DNA of 64,000 nt from Helopsaltes ochotensis (lineage: Eukaryota > Chordata > Aves > Passeriformes > Locustellidae), in the NCBI GenBank assembly GCA_013400155.1, contig VXBM01000574.1, forward strand, positions 68,627 to 132,626, in the 5' to 3' direction. Below the pieces are notes generated by a model. The model did no database searches, was not told the DNA's origin, and worked only from the letters and a program-made list of their open reading frames with translations. Shown here in pieces: positions 42,901 to 52,290 of the stretch (the first letter of the stretch is position 1; every line of letters begins with the position of its first letter). A program made the position numbers and the translations under genes.

Positions 42901-45900
42901 TGGGCCGTATCCAATGCTGTTCTTCTGTCACTGTCTCCCTTTTCTACTTCAATCCCCAACTTGCTCCCTTTTTGCTGCCTTTTGCCCACCCTCACTTTCT
43001 CCAGGCCTGCTGTCAGAGCAGTGGGCATTAGCAGAGCTCTTGGGCAGCACTCAGCAGTCAGGCACAGCCACTCCTGTGGGCTGGGGGATGAAGAACTGGC
43101 TGGTTATGTCATGTGTAAAGCAGAGTCTTACAGATCCCACCCTGCCTACTGCAGGTGACAACAGGAGAAAGCTGGTTTGTGCGGCACCAGGGAGACAGCA
43201 AAGTAGCAAGGCTTATTATATTCTTATTTTCACTTTCAGTTCACAATTTAAATACCCACAAGGAACGCATTTGCTTTGCTCATAACAGTCTTTTTGAATG
43301 ATAATGCCATTGGAAATTTCATTTTGCCTTTGCCCAAGAAGACAACAGCTGTTTTCTGCAAGGCAGAGATACTGTGATCTCTACAATGATTCAGTGCTTT
43401 AGGGTCTGTCATTTACTCAATGTGAAAAGCGTTTGTGCAGGATTTAGCAGATTGATACTTATTTTCTTGATACTTGTCTTTTTGGTACTATTCCAATTTA
43501 AATGTGGTAATAAAAATCCTACAATGCAAGTGTATTTCAGCTCACGTAAAGGAATGCGATCAGCAGTTCACACTTGGGTTTGTAACTGTTGTAATCAGAG
43601 GAAATGTTCTTAATGCAAGTAAGGGCAATAGAATTTGATCCTCAAATGTCTAGGTTTGCAGTTTCTGAGCACTCAGATGTGTGATTCCTGGCAGGCTAAA
43701 GTGCTTTGTGAGATTGGGGTAGAAAGAGCTCCTGCCAAATTCTCCTAAAACAACTTCTTTCCTCCCAGAACAGAGGGGAATTGCATTCCCATGATGATAC
43801 ATGCACTCCCACTGGAATTCAGCCAGGTGGAAAGAAGAAAAAAACCCAAAATACGCTTTTCTATGCATCGAGTGTCTCAAGTTGCTCAATCCATGTAGGG
43901 AGTTCAGCTGTGACACGGGACCTGTTCTCACCTCCTGTGCAGATGGGTGCGTCCCTGAACTCGCTGGCACAGTTTTGGTGTTGCTTGGGAGCTCTGCTCT
44001 AGTCCAGGTACTATCACCTCTGCTCGAGCTTTCCCAGGCCATATGGACGAAATTTTCAGCATTTGCATGATTTGAGACATCCTCTCCCAACTGATTGCCA
44101 GAGCACTTTGGAAAATTTCATTTGATGGTAATATACCTGACATCAGAGCCAGGTATCTTCCTAACTTAAAGAAGCTGCAATACTGTTTTTCTTTGCTATT
44201 TACTTGCTTAGCTGCTATATCACTTTATAAAGACCTGTTCAAGCTGACAGAAGAATGAACAATTTAGTGTAATCCGAACTATACGATCAAGAAGTGAGAA
44301 ATTTCTGACACACGCTTTATTTATTGTACTAAGAGCCTTTCCTGGCACTCTTCTGGTGGAGGAAGGAAGAAGGGATTTGCTCCTTGAGCTTTCCCATGCC
44401 ATATGGATGAGCAAGAGCAGGGTGAGGGCTGGAGCAACTCTCAGGGATGGCATCTGTGTTTCCACAGACGCTTCCTTGTGGATGATTGCAGTCACCCCAG
44501 GTAGATCCTGACAGGATCCAGGTGAGATCAGAGAAGTAATGCAATCTGTGAGAGCTTCACTGTGCTTGAACACAATTCCACAGAAACCCAAACAGCTGCA
44601 TTTTCTGTGAGTGCAAATAAATAAGATTGCTGCATTGTTGCCTCACTGAAAGTGGCTGAGGTTCAAAGCAGGATTTCGTTCTGTGCTTCAGGCAGTAGGG
44701 TTGTGTACTTGTACCAGATGGAGCTTTTAAAATTTCATCAGCAGGTTTATAAACACAGGAATATCCTTTTATCTGTGCCCAGCTCTTTTACTAATTAGCT
44801 GCAAATGCTGAACTTCAATTAGCACAGAGTGGAGGAACAAATGAAATAATATACATTCTTACTCATGGTTATCCATCATGTGAGAATGAAATAGACATTA
44901 ATAATGACTGTTTCAGTTTTTTAGGGCTTTTCTATTGGTGCTTCCCCCCACCTTTAATACTCAGTAGTATAAATGAGTGAAAATAGCTAAAAATAATGAA
45001 CCAGATTCCCTGGTGATGAAATTCTATTGCAGGCAAAGAGAGAGAGTTTTCAGCTTTGCTCATCTTTGCCTTGACTCCTGTAGGAGTTGGGCCAAGCCAA
45101 CACAAGGGTGTGTGGCAGCTGTGTTGTTAAGTTCACCACAGAAAGATTTTTTACAAAGGCATTTATAAAACTACATTTTTCCTGCTGCTGAGAGGTAGCC
45201 AGAGAGGTCTAGGCTTTGAAGCAGCGCTGCTGTGTGTTAGGAGAGAAAAATCCCAGCTTTTCTGAGGGATGCAGGTGCATGGAGAGGCAAAGGGATTGAG
45301 GAGTTGAACGCTGTCTTTGCCTTTAGCAGCACGTTTGCTGGCCTACAACGTGTGCTCTGTGTGTTCCAGCTGAGAGGCTCTTTCTGAGCCCTGCAGGCAG
45401 TCCAGCTACTGTGCTTGTTCCCTGTGGTTTAGAAATAATTCAGGAGATTTGCACCTTTCAGCAGCAAGTACCAGCTCTTTAGAGGGTATTGAGGAAGGAT
45501 CTCCACCTTAACTGAGAACTTCTGGGCAGGAAAAGGTTTGGGTGTAGTTTCAAACATCAGTCTTGGCACCCAGTTTGAGAATGTTTGGAAAATCATCAGG
45601 AAAGCTGAGAGGAGGCACCACTTTGCCAAGTATAGATTGGTTCTGGGAATTCTGCATCCAGCTTTCCATGTCATAGAATCATAGAATGCCAAGGGATTGG
45701 ATTGGACCTTAAAGACCACATAGTCCCAACCTCCCTGCCACAGACAGGGAGGATCAGGCTGCTCCGGGCCTTATCCAGCCTGGCTTGGAACACTCCCAGG
45801 GCTGGGGCATCCAACCCTATTGGCTGTCTTGTCTTAAGAAGACTTTGCTGGAAAAATAATCCACTAAGAGGATAGTGCCTGCTGTTGGGAAATAGAGATG

Positions 45901-48429
45901 CATAAATCTGAACCAGTAACTGAAAGAAAACTGTTCTCACAATAATAATGATAATAATGGAATATGTTCTGACTAATCAAACCCCAGAATACACCCCTGA
46001 GACACTCGCTGGCTATCTTTGGTGGCTTGTGCTTCAGCATAAGGATGGCAGCTTTATGGGCCATGCTGACCTTGGAATAAAATGCAGTAGGATCTCTGAA
46101 GGTGGAAAAGACCTTTAAAATCACTGAGTCCAACCATAAACCTCCCACTGCCAAGTCCACCACTGAACTGTGTCCCTAAGTGCCACATCTACGTGTTGTT
46201 TAAACACCTCCAGAGATGGTGACTCAACCACTCCCTGGGCAGCCTGTTCCAGGCTTTCTCTAAAGAAATCTTTCCTAATATCCAAGCTAAGATGGTAGGA
46301 GGAAGGCAAAGCAGCATCGCTGAAGTCTTCCCTGAGGACTCGAAACCAACAGAATTTTTCTTTTTCCGGAGTCGTGCAGGCTTGATATGAGAAGCTGGAG
46401 GCAGCTGCTGCTCTGTCACAAAATGTGGCTGTGAGCAGGAGGCAGCAAAAAGCCAGCACCACACAGGGGGCTGCAATTGCCACAGGAGCCTAAGTGCCAC
46501 TTGATTGAATTATCAGAGATGCATGAGGCTTCACCTCTAACTTAGCATACTGAGGAAAAATGGACCTGTTCTCTGATCTGCTGTTCTGATGCCGTGGCTC
46601 ACTGTTAATAGAAGCTTTTCTCTGTACTGCATTGGAAGTGACACATTGCGAGGAGAGGGAAAGTTCTGTTTAAAATTGCAAAATCAGAGATGGAGTGCAA
46701 TTGAGAAGAAAGATCAAAGACAGGAAGTGGGGACAGGAAGAAAGAGATGAGGTACAGCGTGGCTGCGCAGCCGGCCTAATTTCATGCTAATGAATCCGTG
46801 CTTAGGAAGGGAAGGGTTTCTCTTTGTGTGCCAGGAGAGAAAAACAGCCTTCTGCCACCACACTGAGCCTCCCTTTGAACATGGCCTCCTACCAGAATGA
46901 AGGGCTGCACTCTGCTTCACATTTCACAGAATTAGAGAAGCCCAAGCTCTTTTCTGACTGCCCGCATCCTGCTTATGTAACTTGCAGATCAGCAACCTCT
47001 GGCTGAGCCCTGGAAAATTTCCTGGTTGGTGAGTCAGGTGCTTGGCAAACGAGCTGGTGCAGTGGGCCTGGAGATGAGATTGCAGTCAGAGGCTACCAGA
47101 GCCCAATTCAAGGTCTCCTCATGGAGCTGCTTCCTCCCAGAAGCTTGCTGATCATCCTGCTCTTGCTATCGCCAAGTGTCCCTGTTGTGCTGTCTTAATT
47201 AGTGCAAAGCGTCCCCCTTGATTGCTCTGAAGCAGAGCAAAGCACAGCCCTGACTGTTAGCCAGAGGTGTGGGTCAGAAAAAAAGGAGAAGAGCTTGGCA
47301 AGAACGAGTCCTTGGGCTTTGCATTGGTTTTATCCATAGAAATTCCATCAGGATGTGGGGAGAGCATTCAGTGCAGAAGTGGGACTTCATGAGGAAGCAC
47401 AAAGTTCCCCTTTGCAGTTCTCCTTCTGAAACTCCATGCAGTGACCAGAACAATGATGGTTTGGAGGCTGTGAATCTGGCTGAAAGCTGGAGGTCAGGAC
47501 TGCACCTTGTGCTGTAGGAGTAGAATTGAGAACTGTGAAAAGTAAGGATTAGACCCAGGGAAAAAAAAACTGAGACAGATGCAGAACTATGTCAGCTGTA
47601 AACCAGACTTCTTGTGGGTCAGCTGTCGTCTCCAGGAGCAGCAGATCCCAATTTCCACCTCTTTGGAAGTGTAACTGAGATGAGCCAGGAGATCTGTACC
47701 AGTCACTGCAGTGTCGAGGCTGGGATGGCTGTGAGGTCCCCAAATCAGCCCATCTTACACCAGTCTGCGCAGGAGGGCCTTGTGGCAGCACCTGGTTTGC
47801 TCCTGCAAAGAGCCTGTTTGCCAGACTGCAGTGGGAGGGGGACAGAGAAAGACTTTGCTCCAGGGATGACCTGGTGACTAATGAGTCTCATCGATCCTCT
47901 GCTTACAGGAGAGAGCAATCCATCATCTGCGGCTCCTGCGGGCTCTTCTGCTGAAGGCTCTGAGGAGGCAAACGTGAGATGTTGCCCAAAAGCAGGGCTG
48001 CCTGAGCCCTCTGAACCCAACCATTCTGTGCTCTCGTGGATGTATGAAGGTGATGGTGCAGGAGACGCCAGCATCAGGGACTCTCTGGATGGCTTCTACA
48101 AAATGTATTGCAGAAAGCAGCCAGAGAGAAAGGATCCAACCTACGAGGCTGCCTCGCGGTGTCTGTCACAGAAGATTGCGGAGCTGGAGCAAAAGGATGG
48201 GACAAAATACGTGTCACGTTGCCTGCAAATGGCACAGTTGGTCTTGAACAGAGATGGATGTAAGATCTTTCCAAACCACCCCCCTTCCGCTTGCTTTTCA
48301 AAGGCAGCTGAAGGAGAAGTCTTGCTGGAAAACAGGAGGAGGACACCTGGACTCTCAGATGACATCCTGCAGTTCCTCTTGAAGCAGACACAGAAGGAAC
48401 GTAGCCCTGATGGGTCACAGGAGAAATGA
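21232..48429 (+). CDS. SHLD1: SHLD1, shieldin complex subunit 1 (spliced CDS, 2 coding exons)
   Basis: Joined coding parts are 21232-21391 and 47909-48429 (TGA at 48427), giving a predicted 226 residues against about 205 in human. In known biology SHLD1 binds SHLD2, and with SHLD3 and REV7 (MAD2L2) forms shieldin. Shieldin acts in the nucleus downstream of 53BP1-RIF1, protecting broken DNA ends from resection and favouring end joining. Recognisable conserved blocks are ILDLPSVCD near residue 16, RDSLDGFYKMY at 110-120, CLSQKIAELE at 138-147, KYVSRCLQMAQLVLNRDGC at 153-171 and PGLSDDILQFLLKQ at 200-213. The linker between the first two blocks (about 50-108) is Ser/Glu/Pro rich, poorly conserved and probably disordered. 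The phase-1 junction makes a Gly codon and keeps the frame open. Synteny with CHGB supports the call. Missing or alternative 5' exons cannot be excluded. Confidence 0.88.
31859..31945. repeat. T/G-rich low-complexity tract
   Basis: About 85 bases dominated by T and G, with GTTTTGG- and GGGTTTTTT-like words, inside the SHLD1 intron. This is low-complexity sequence and not coding. Confidence 0.55.
36956..36994. repeat. Poly-T (28) followed by a GT run
   Basis: Twenty-eight consecutive T residues at 36956-36983 run directly into an 11-base GT alternation at 36984-36994. Read on the minus strand this is a CA run followed by poly-A. No retroposed body is recognisable in the flank on the right, so it is treated as a simple repeat. 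Confidence 0.85.
41338..41444 (+). repeat. 107 bp direct duplication, copy A
   Basis: This segment recurs in the same orientation at 43562-43668 (offset 2224) with only about 3 mismatches over 107 ungapped positions. Both boundaries are sharp and I see no target-site duplication or terminal inverted repeat. It lies inside the SHLD1 intron and matches no element I recognise. Confidence 0.92.
43562..43668 (+). repeat. 107 bp direct duplication, copy B
   Basis: This is the partner of 41338-41444, about 97% identical by eye. The differences are a T for G, a G for T and a T for C. The flanks outside the repeat are unrelated to those of copy A. Confidence 0.92.
45672..45838 (-). mobile_element. 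CR1 LINE 3' end, minus strand, 5'-truncated
   Basis: The segment begins with two copies of the CATAGAAT octamer, the reverse complement of the ATTCTATG repeat that ends CR1 elements. It continues through the typical antisense words GACCTTAAAGACCA, TCCCAACCTCCCTGCC, CAGCCTGGCTTGGAACA and CAGGGCTGGGGCATCCA. This fixes a minus-strand orientation with the element's 3' end at 45672. Only ~165 bases remain, as expected for the usual 5' truncation of CR1, and no reverse transcriptase is present. The right boundary is approximate. Confidence 0.88.
46085..46292 (-). mobile_element. Second CR1 LINE fragment, minus strand
   Basis: A CR1 3' region of a different subfamily from the neighbour at 45.7 kb. 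It has GTCCAACCATAAACCTCCCACTG-like wording, then CCAAGTCCACCACTGAACTG, CTCCAGAGATGGTGACTCAA, CCCTGGGCAGCCTGTTCCAG and AAGAAATCTTTCCTAATATCC in the order expected for an antisense copy. The terminal octamer repeat is missing. Because it covers the same part of the element as the fragment 250 bases to the left, the two are separate insertions in the same orientation. Confidence 0.85.
47909..48429 (+). CDS. SHLD1: SHLD1 terminal coding exon (residues 54-226 and stop)
   Basis: The acceptor is CTTACAG ending at 47908. Two bases (GA) complete the Gly codon split across the intron, and the frame then runs to TGA at 48427-48429. The open frame extends 28 bases upstream of the acceptor to an ATG at 47881, but that part is intronic because the phase-1 join to 21391 is exact. 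The exon carries most of the conserved SHLD1 C-terminal region: the RDSLDGFYKMY, CLSQKIAELE, LQMAQLVLNRDGC and DDILQFLLKQ blocks. In known biology this part of SHLD1 contacts the OB folds of SHLD2. Confidence 0.92.
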
Positions 48430-51366
48430 GCAGGACACTGGTTTGTTTCTGTCATCGAAGCTTTGCTTCCACTCCAGAAGGAGGAGAGTTAGAAAGACAT
48501 CGTTCTCCAAGCACCACCTTCAGCACCAGCTGCTCCTGGGGGGATTCACCCACACCAGACCTTGCACCTTGCTCTCTGAAGGGCAGCACTGCATGGGGAG
48601 CATCTGTGTAACTGCTCGGGATGTGGTGACTGATTGGGAAGGGGTCATGCAGTGTTTGTTGCTGGGACATCGAACATGATAATTCATATCTGCCAGGCTT
48701 TTAAACTGGCCTGCATCCTTACCCCAGGTGAACAGTGGTCCAGCCCAAATTCAGCCCCTGGGTGGGCATGGCTGTCCAAGTGCTGTTGAAATGACCTTGG
48801 CAATGGTGTGCCCCAACCCTACAGAGGGAAAGTTCAGGTTTTGTTCTGTACGCTTGCCTCCACAGGGTGCCTGTTAGCTCTGTGGTTTTACCTTCAGACA
48901 TATTACCCCACAGCTCATGACTGCAATGCTAGGTGAGTGTTTCTAACAGAAAAAGTGTGTGTGTGCATGAGAAAGAGAAAATACAGCTCTGAGTATGTTC
49001 TCTGGCAGTGCTTCTGTCCTGTTTCCCCCCGCCCAGCAACCTTCAGTTCCTTTCTGACTTTCATGATGATGGTGCTAATGAGATCCCAGGGGGAATGTTC
49101 CCTTTAAAATGAAAGGGATCTCTCTGAGCCCGAAGAGGCTGATGTCAGTCAGCAGCAGAGCAGTGAGCCCACACACAGCCGCTTAGGGTTCCTCTCTGGG
49201 TTGCTTCTTTGTTGCTTTCCTGCCTCTGCCAGGCAGATCAATGTCTTTGTGCATGTTTTCCACCCACTGGGCTGTCCACTGACAGAGCAGTTTGCCGTAG
49301 GGATGTTGTTTGCTGGCTGGGGAGGCCATTCTCCAGCGTGGGTGTGAGCAGGGAAGCACAGAGTGCCAGAGGAAGGGATGTGTTTCAGGTGACAGCAGAT
49401 GGACAAAGGAGAAAGAAAGAAAGAAAAGAAGGAAGGAAGGGTGGTTGGGGTCTCAAAGGTCAACCTCAGCGTGGTCACTCCAGCCACAGTGCTCCCACCA
49501 GTTTTGGTGTTTGATAGCCAGTGTTTGCCAGCCCAGCTGCCGAGACCTCTCATCCACTCCCTGTCCCAACTGGGCCAATGTCAGAGTGGCTCTTTGTGTT
49601 CCTGCCTGTCGCATCCCCTCCTGCAGTCCCACCTGGGGCTGCTATTCCTGTCTTGCTGCCCCTGGCGGGTTAGCACAGCTGCTGTGCTCTGCAGGTGTTT
49701 CCAGCAAAGGCAATGGAAATTTGGCTGCTGCCTTCAGTCAGAGCAGGAGGAGACCCAGCTGGCTGCAAGTTATGGCCAAAGATTGGTGTAATCTCTCTTT
49801 GGAAATAGATTTATATTGGAAGTGCCTGGGTTTAGTTTCCTGTCCTTGAGTCATCGTGGAACCAGTACATTTGGCTTTGTGGTGGTCCTGCTGGGTGTGC
49901 TGCTCGCTTGCTTTTATGGCAGAGGTGTTGTACACATGCTGGAGGGCACACAGAATGTTGGAGCAGACCTTAGGCTGCTCTCCCAGCACTACTCAAGTTA
50001 ATGGTGCTGGTGGGGAAAAAAAAGAGTTGAGGACACAGCATCATTTCTGTAGTAGCAAACAAACCCACAGGTGCTTGTGTGTCAAAATCCAAATGAAAGC
50101 ATCCTGCTGGCAAAAACTAGAGAGGATGGTAATATCAGCTAGTTTAGCCACAGATACAGCTGGGAAAAGCAAACATGCTCCTGAGTGTGCTGTCTGCAAT
50201 GACAGGAACATCACTGGCCGCTCTGCCAGCTCACACTGCCGAACCCCCACGGATCTGTCACAGCCACAAGGGCATTGGGAGATATTCCTAAGGATGTACA
50301 GGGAAGAAGGAAGGTCTTCAGTGTGAATCAGATGTTGTTGCTTTTAATTTATGCCAGTGTTTTTGCTGTTCCACACAGTTGAATTAGTTGCTGTGCAAAA
50401 CCTCTTAGCTGCCATTTTAAGGGAAATAAGCTCCCATGAAGAGAGAGATGAAGAAATCAGAGGGCTGCATCTGAATCCCTTTAGTTGCTGTATTTGGTTT
50501 GTTGGTGGATTGGTCAGTGCTTTGGGTTAGCTCTAAAACCATCTGGTTTCCTATTCAGACTTCTTAAAAAATTGTTTTAATTAAAAAAGAAGCTAAAGAC
50601 ATGCAATTTCCACGAAGAAAGCTTGCGGAAAAACAGGAAGTTCCTGCTCCTCAGGAGAGACCTGCTGCTACTGATGTTTGAGGCATCCCTTCTGGGTTTT
50701 GATGGAAGAGAAAAGAAGCTTGGAATGACAAAATAGAGAAAAGGTGACTGCTGAGAGAGTGTGAAGAGAGATACTGGCAGAGGAGAGCATGAAACTGTTC
50801 AATTTTAAGGACCAGCGTGGGCAGAACAGACTGGATGCAGCTGAAAAATTTGGATTATGACTCATATCTACAAATCTTAGCTGGCATCTTGCAGAGGACA
50901 TGGTAATCTCCGTGCTGCTGAAGCATGCAGGCTTTTGAGAAGTGTGCACCCCTCAGAATCAGGAGTGCTGCACTTCTTCTGTGTGCTGCTCACTTCCAGT
51001 GGATCATGGATATCCATGGACTATCCCAGGCTTTCCCAAGGTAAAAAGACATTTCTTTTTGCATGGCAAGTACCAAGAATGGTATGAAGCCCTGGCAGAA
51101 ATGTTCTGTCCGTTTCCCCCCCAGCCTGTGCAATAATCTGAGAAACTGAGTTTATTCCTGAGAGGTGAAGTGCCTTCCTCTCTCCCTGGTGTGCACTTGG
51201 CTTCGTTTTGACACTTGTGTGGTTTCAGCTCATGCTATCTCCTCAGCTTGTTGGCCTCTCCAGCACTGATGGTTCTCACCTCTCAGCTGCTGTCACCTCT
51301 CTTCATCCCCCTGTGTGCGGAGGCTGCTTTGGCAAAGGCATTTGGGGGCTCACACTGCAGAATAAA
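48430..51366 (+). other. SHLD1: SHLD1 3' untranslated and downstream DNA, end not resolved
   Basis: The 3' UTR begins at 48430. The first poly(A) signals I can see on the plus strand are ATTAAA at 50580-50585 and AATAAA at 51361-51366. The latter is followed by a T/GT-rich stretch that would suit cleavage. Both would give an unusually long 3' UTR, so a nearer variant signal may be used instead. No other gene is visible here. A GAAA/GGAA simple repeat lies at 49409-49441. Confidence 0.4.
49409..49441. repeat. (GAAA)n/(GGAA)n simple repeat
   Basis: A purine-only run of GAAA units passing into GGAA units, about 33 bases. It is a microsatellite in the DNA downstream of SHLD1. Confidence 0.8.
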
Positions 51367-51699
51367 TCCAAGGGTTTTTTCCTTCTGTTTGTTCAAGGCT
51401 CACAGCCCAGGAGCAGCTCTCTGAGCCAAACTCAGAACAACACCTGAAAACCTCCAGCACCTTTCAGGGCTCTGGATATACAAGATCCCACAAGATACTC
51501 GAGCAACGTCTGTACATGAAGTAAAAGATGGGCCATCAGTCCCACAGGGTAGGACTAGCACGGCCAAAATTGATCCCCAGTTACCAAGCAGGAGGAACAC
51601 AGGACATGGTGAGGACTTGAGGTGGCCCAGGGATTTCCCTGCTGCACAACCCAGACCCAAATCCCACCCAAGGTCTGTTAGAAGTGTGTGTGCTTTGGG

Positions 51700-52290
51700 T
51701 TGGTGTTGCTTTTATCTTCTTTTTGCCAGAGTTGGGATCAGATGCTCGAGATGGTATTTCTTGTTCGGACTCAGATGTTTATTAATTCTTATCTGTTACA
51801 GTCTCACAAACTGTGAGTTCTGCAGCACTTCCAGCTAACAAAGTAAAAATGGAGCCAGATCTCTCTCTCTACAGGGCCTTTTAACGGCAAACTGTCCAAT
51901 TAAGAAATGACACCTAAATTATTTTTACATTTAACCCAATAACCAACCACCCGTGGCCTGCAATGTGGATTTTTCTATCCAATTACAAAACACCACCCAG
52001 ACCCATGGAGAAGAAGGTGAAAAAGAAGGACTGGCCTCTGCCCTAAAACCTCCATCTTGCTTTATATCTATTCCTGTATTCTAAACCCTTCAACTCTGAG
52101 TTTTGCACCCTGTGATATCACACACTTCTATCCAAACCCCACCCCCACAATCCCAGTGCTGTCACTCAATTTTGGGAGCCTTTTCCGTGGCCTCAGGTCA
52201 GTGCAGTGTTTGCCTGGGGGTCAGTGCCTGGCAGCACAGAAAGCTGAAATCCTCAGTGCCCAGGGTCCCAGCAGGTTCAATATTTTGCCC
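51700..52290 (-). mobile_element. Probable solo LTR of an endogenous retrovirus, minus strand
   Basis: The segment resembles, from memory, a family of LTRs common in songbird genomes, including AATTAAGAAATGACACCTAAATT-like wording, a CAATTACAAAACACCACCCAGAC-like stretch and a GAGAAGAAGG word. On the minus strand a TATA-like word (ATATAAA, at plus 52061-52067) is followed about 285 bases later by AATAAA (plus 51778-51783), the spacing expected of an LTR promoter and poly(A) signal. No gag, pol or env frame lies beside it, so it appears to be a solo LTR. The ends and family are approximate and no target-site duplication was identified. Confidence 0.55.

Larger units (their letters stand above)
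21392..47908 (+). other. SHLD1: SHLD1 intron between the coding exons (26.5 kb)
   Basis: This is a phase-1 intron with GT at 21392 and AG at 47907-47908. No exon-like conserved coding segment was recognised inside it. It holds a poly-T/GT tract at 36956-36994, a 107 bp direct duplication at 41338-41444 and 43562-43668, a 25 bp near-repeat at 44026 and 44386, and two minus-strand CR1 fragments at 45.7-46.3 kb. Otherwise it looks like ordinary unique intronic DNA. Confidence 0.75.

Noticed and set aside
46121..46483. 120-codon minus-strand frame beginning with a signal-peptide-like stretch
   Set aside because: Its C-terminal half is translated CR1 LINE sequence and no gene context supports it.
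47881..47908. In-frame ATG directly upstream of the SHLD1 terminal exon considered as a start codon
   Set aside because: These 28 bases end in a splice acceptor, and the phase-1 join to 21391 restores the conserved N-terminal segment, so the ATG is intronic.
48519..48527. REST/NRSF half-site (TTCAGCACC) downstream of the SHLD1 stop
   Set aside because: Only the left half of the RE1 motif is present and the expected right half does not follow, so it is probably coincidental.
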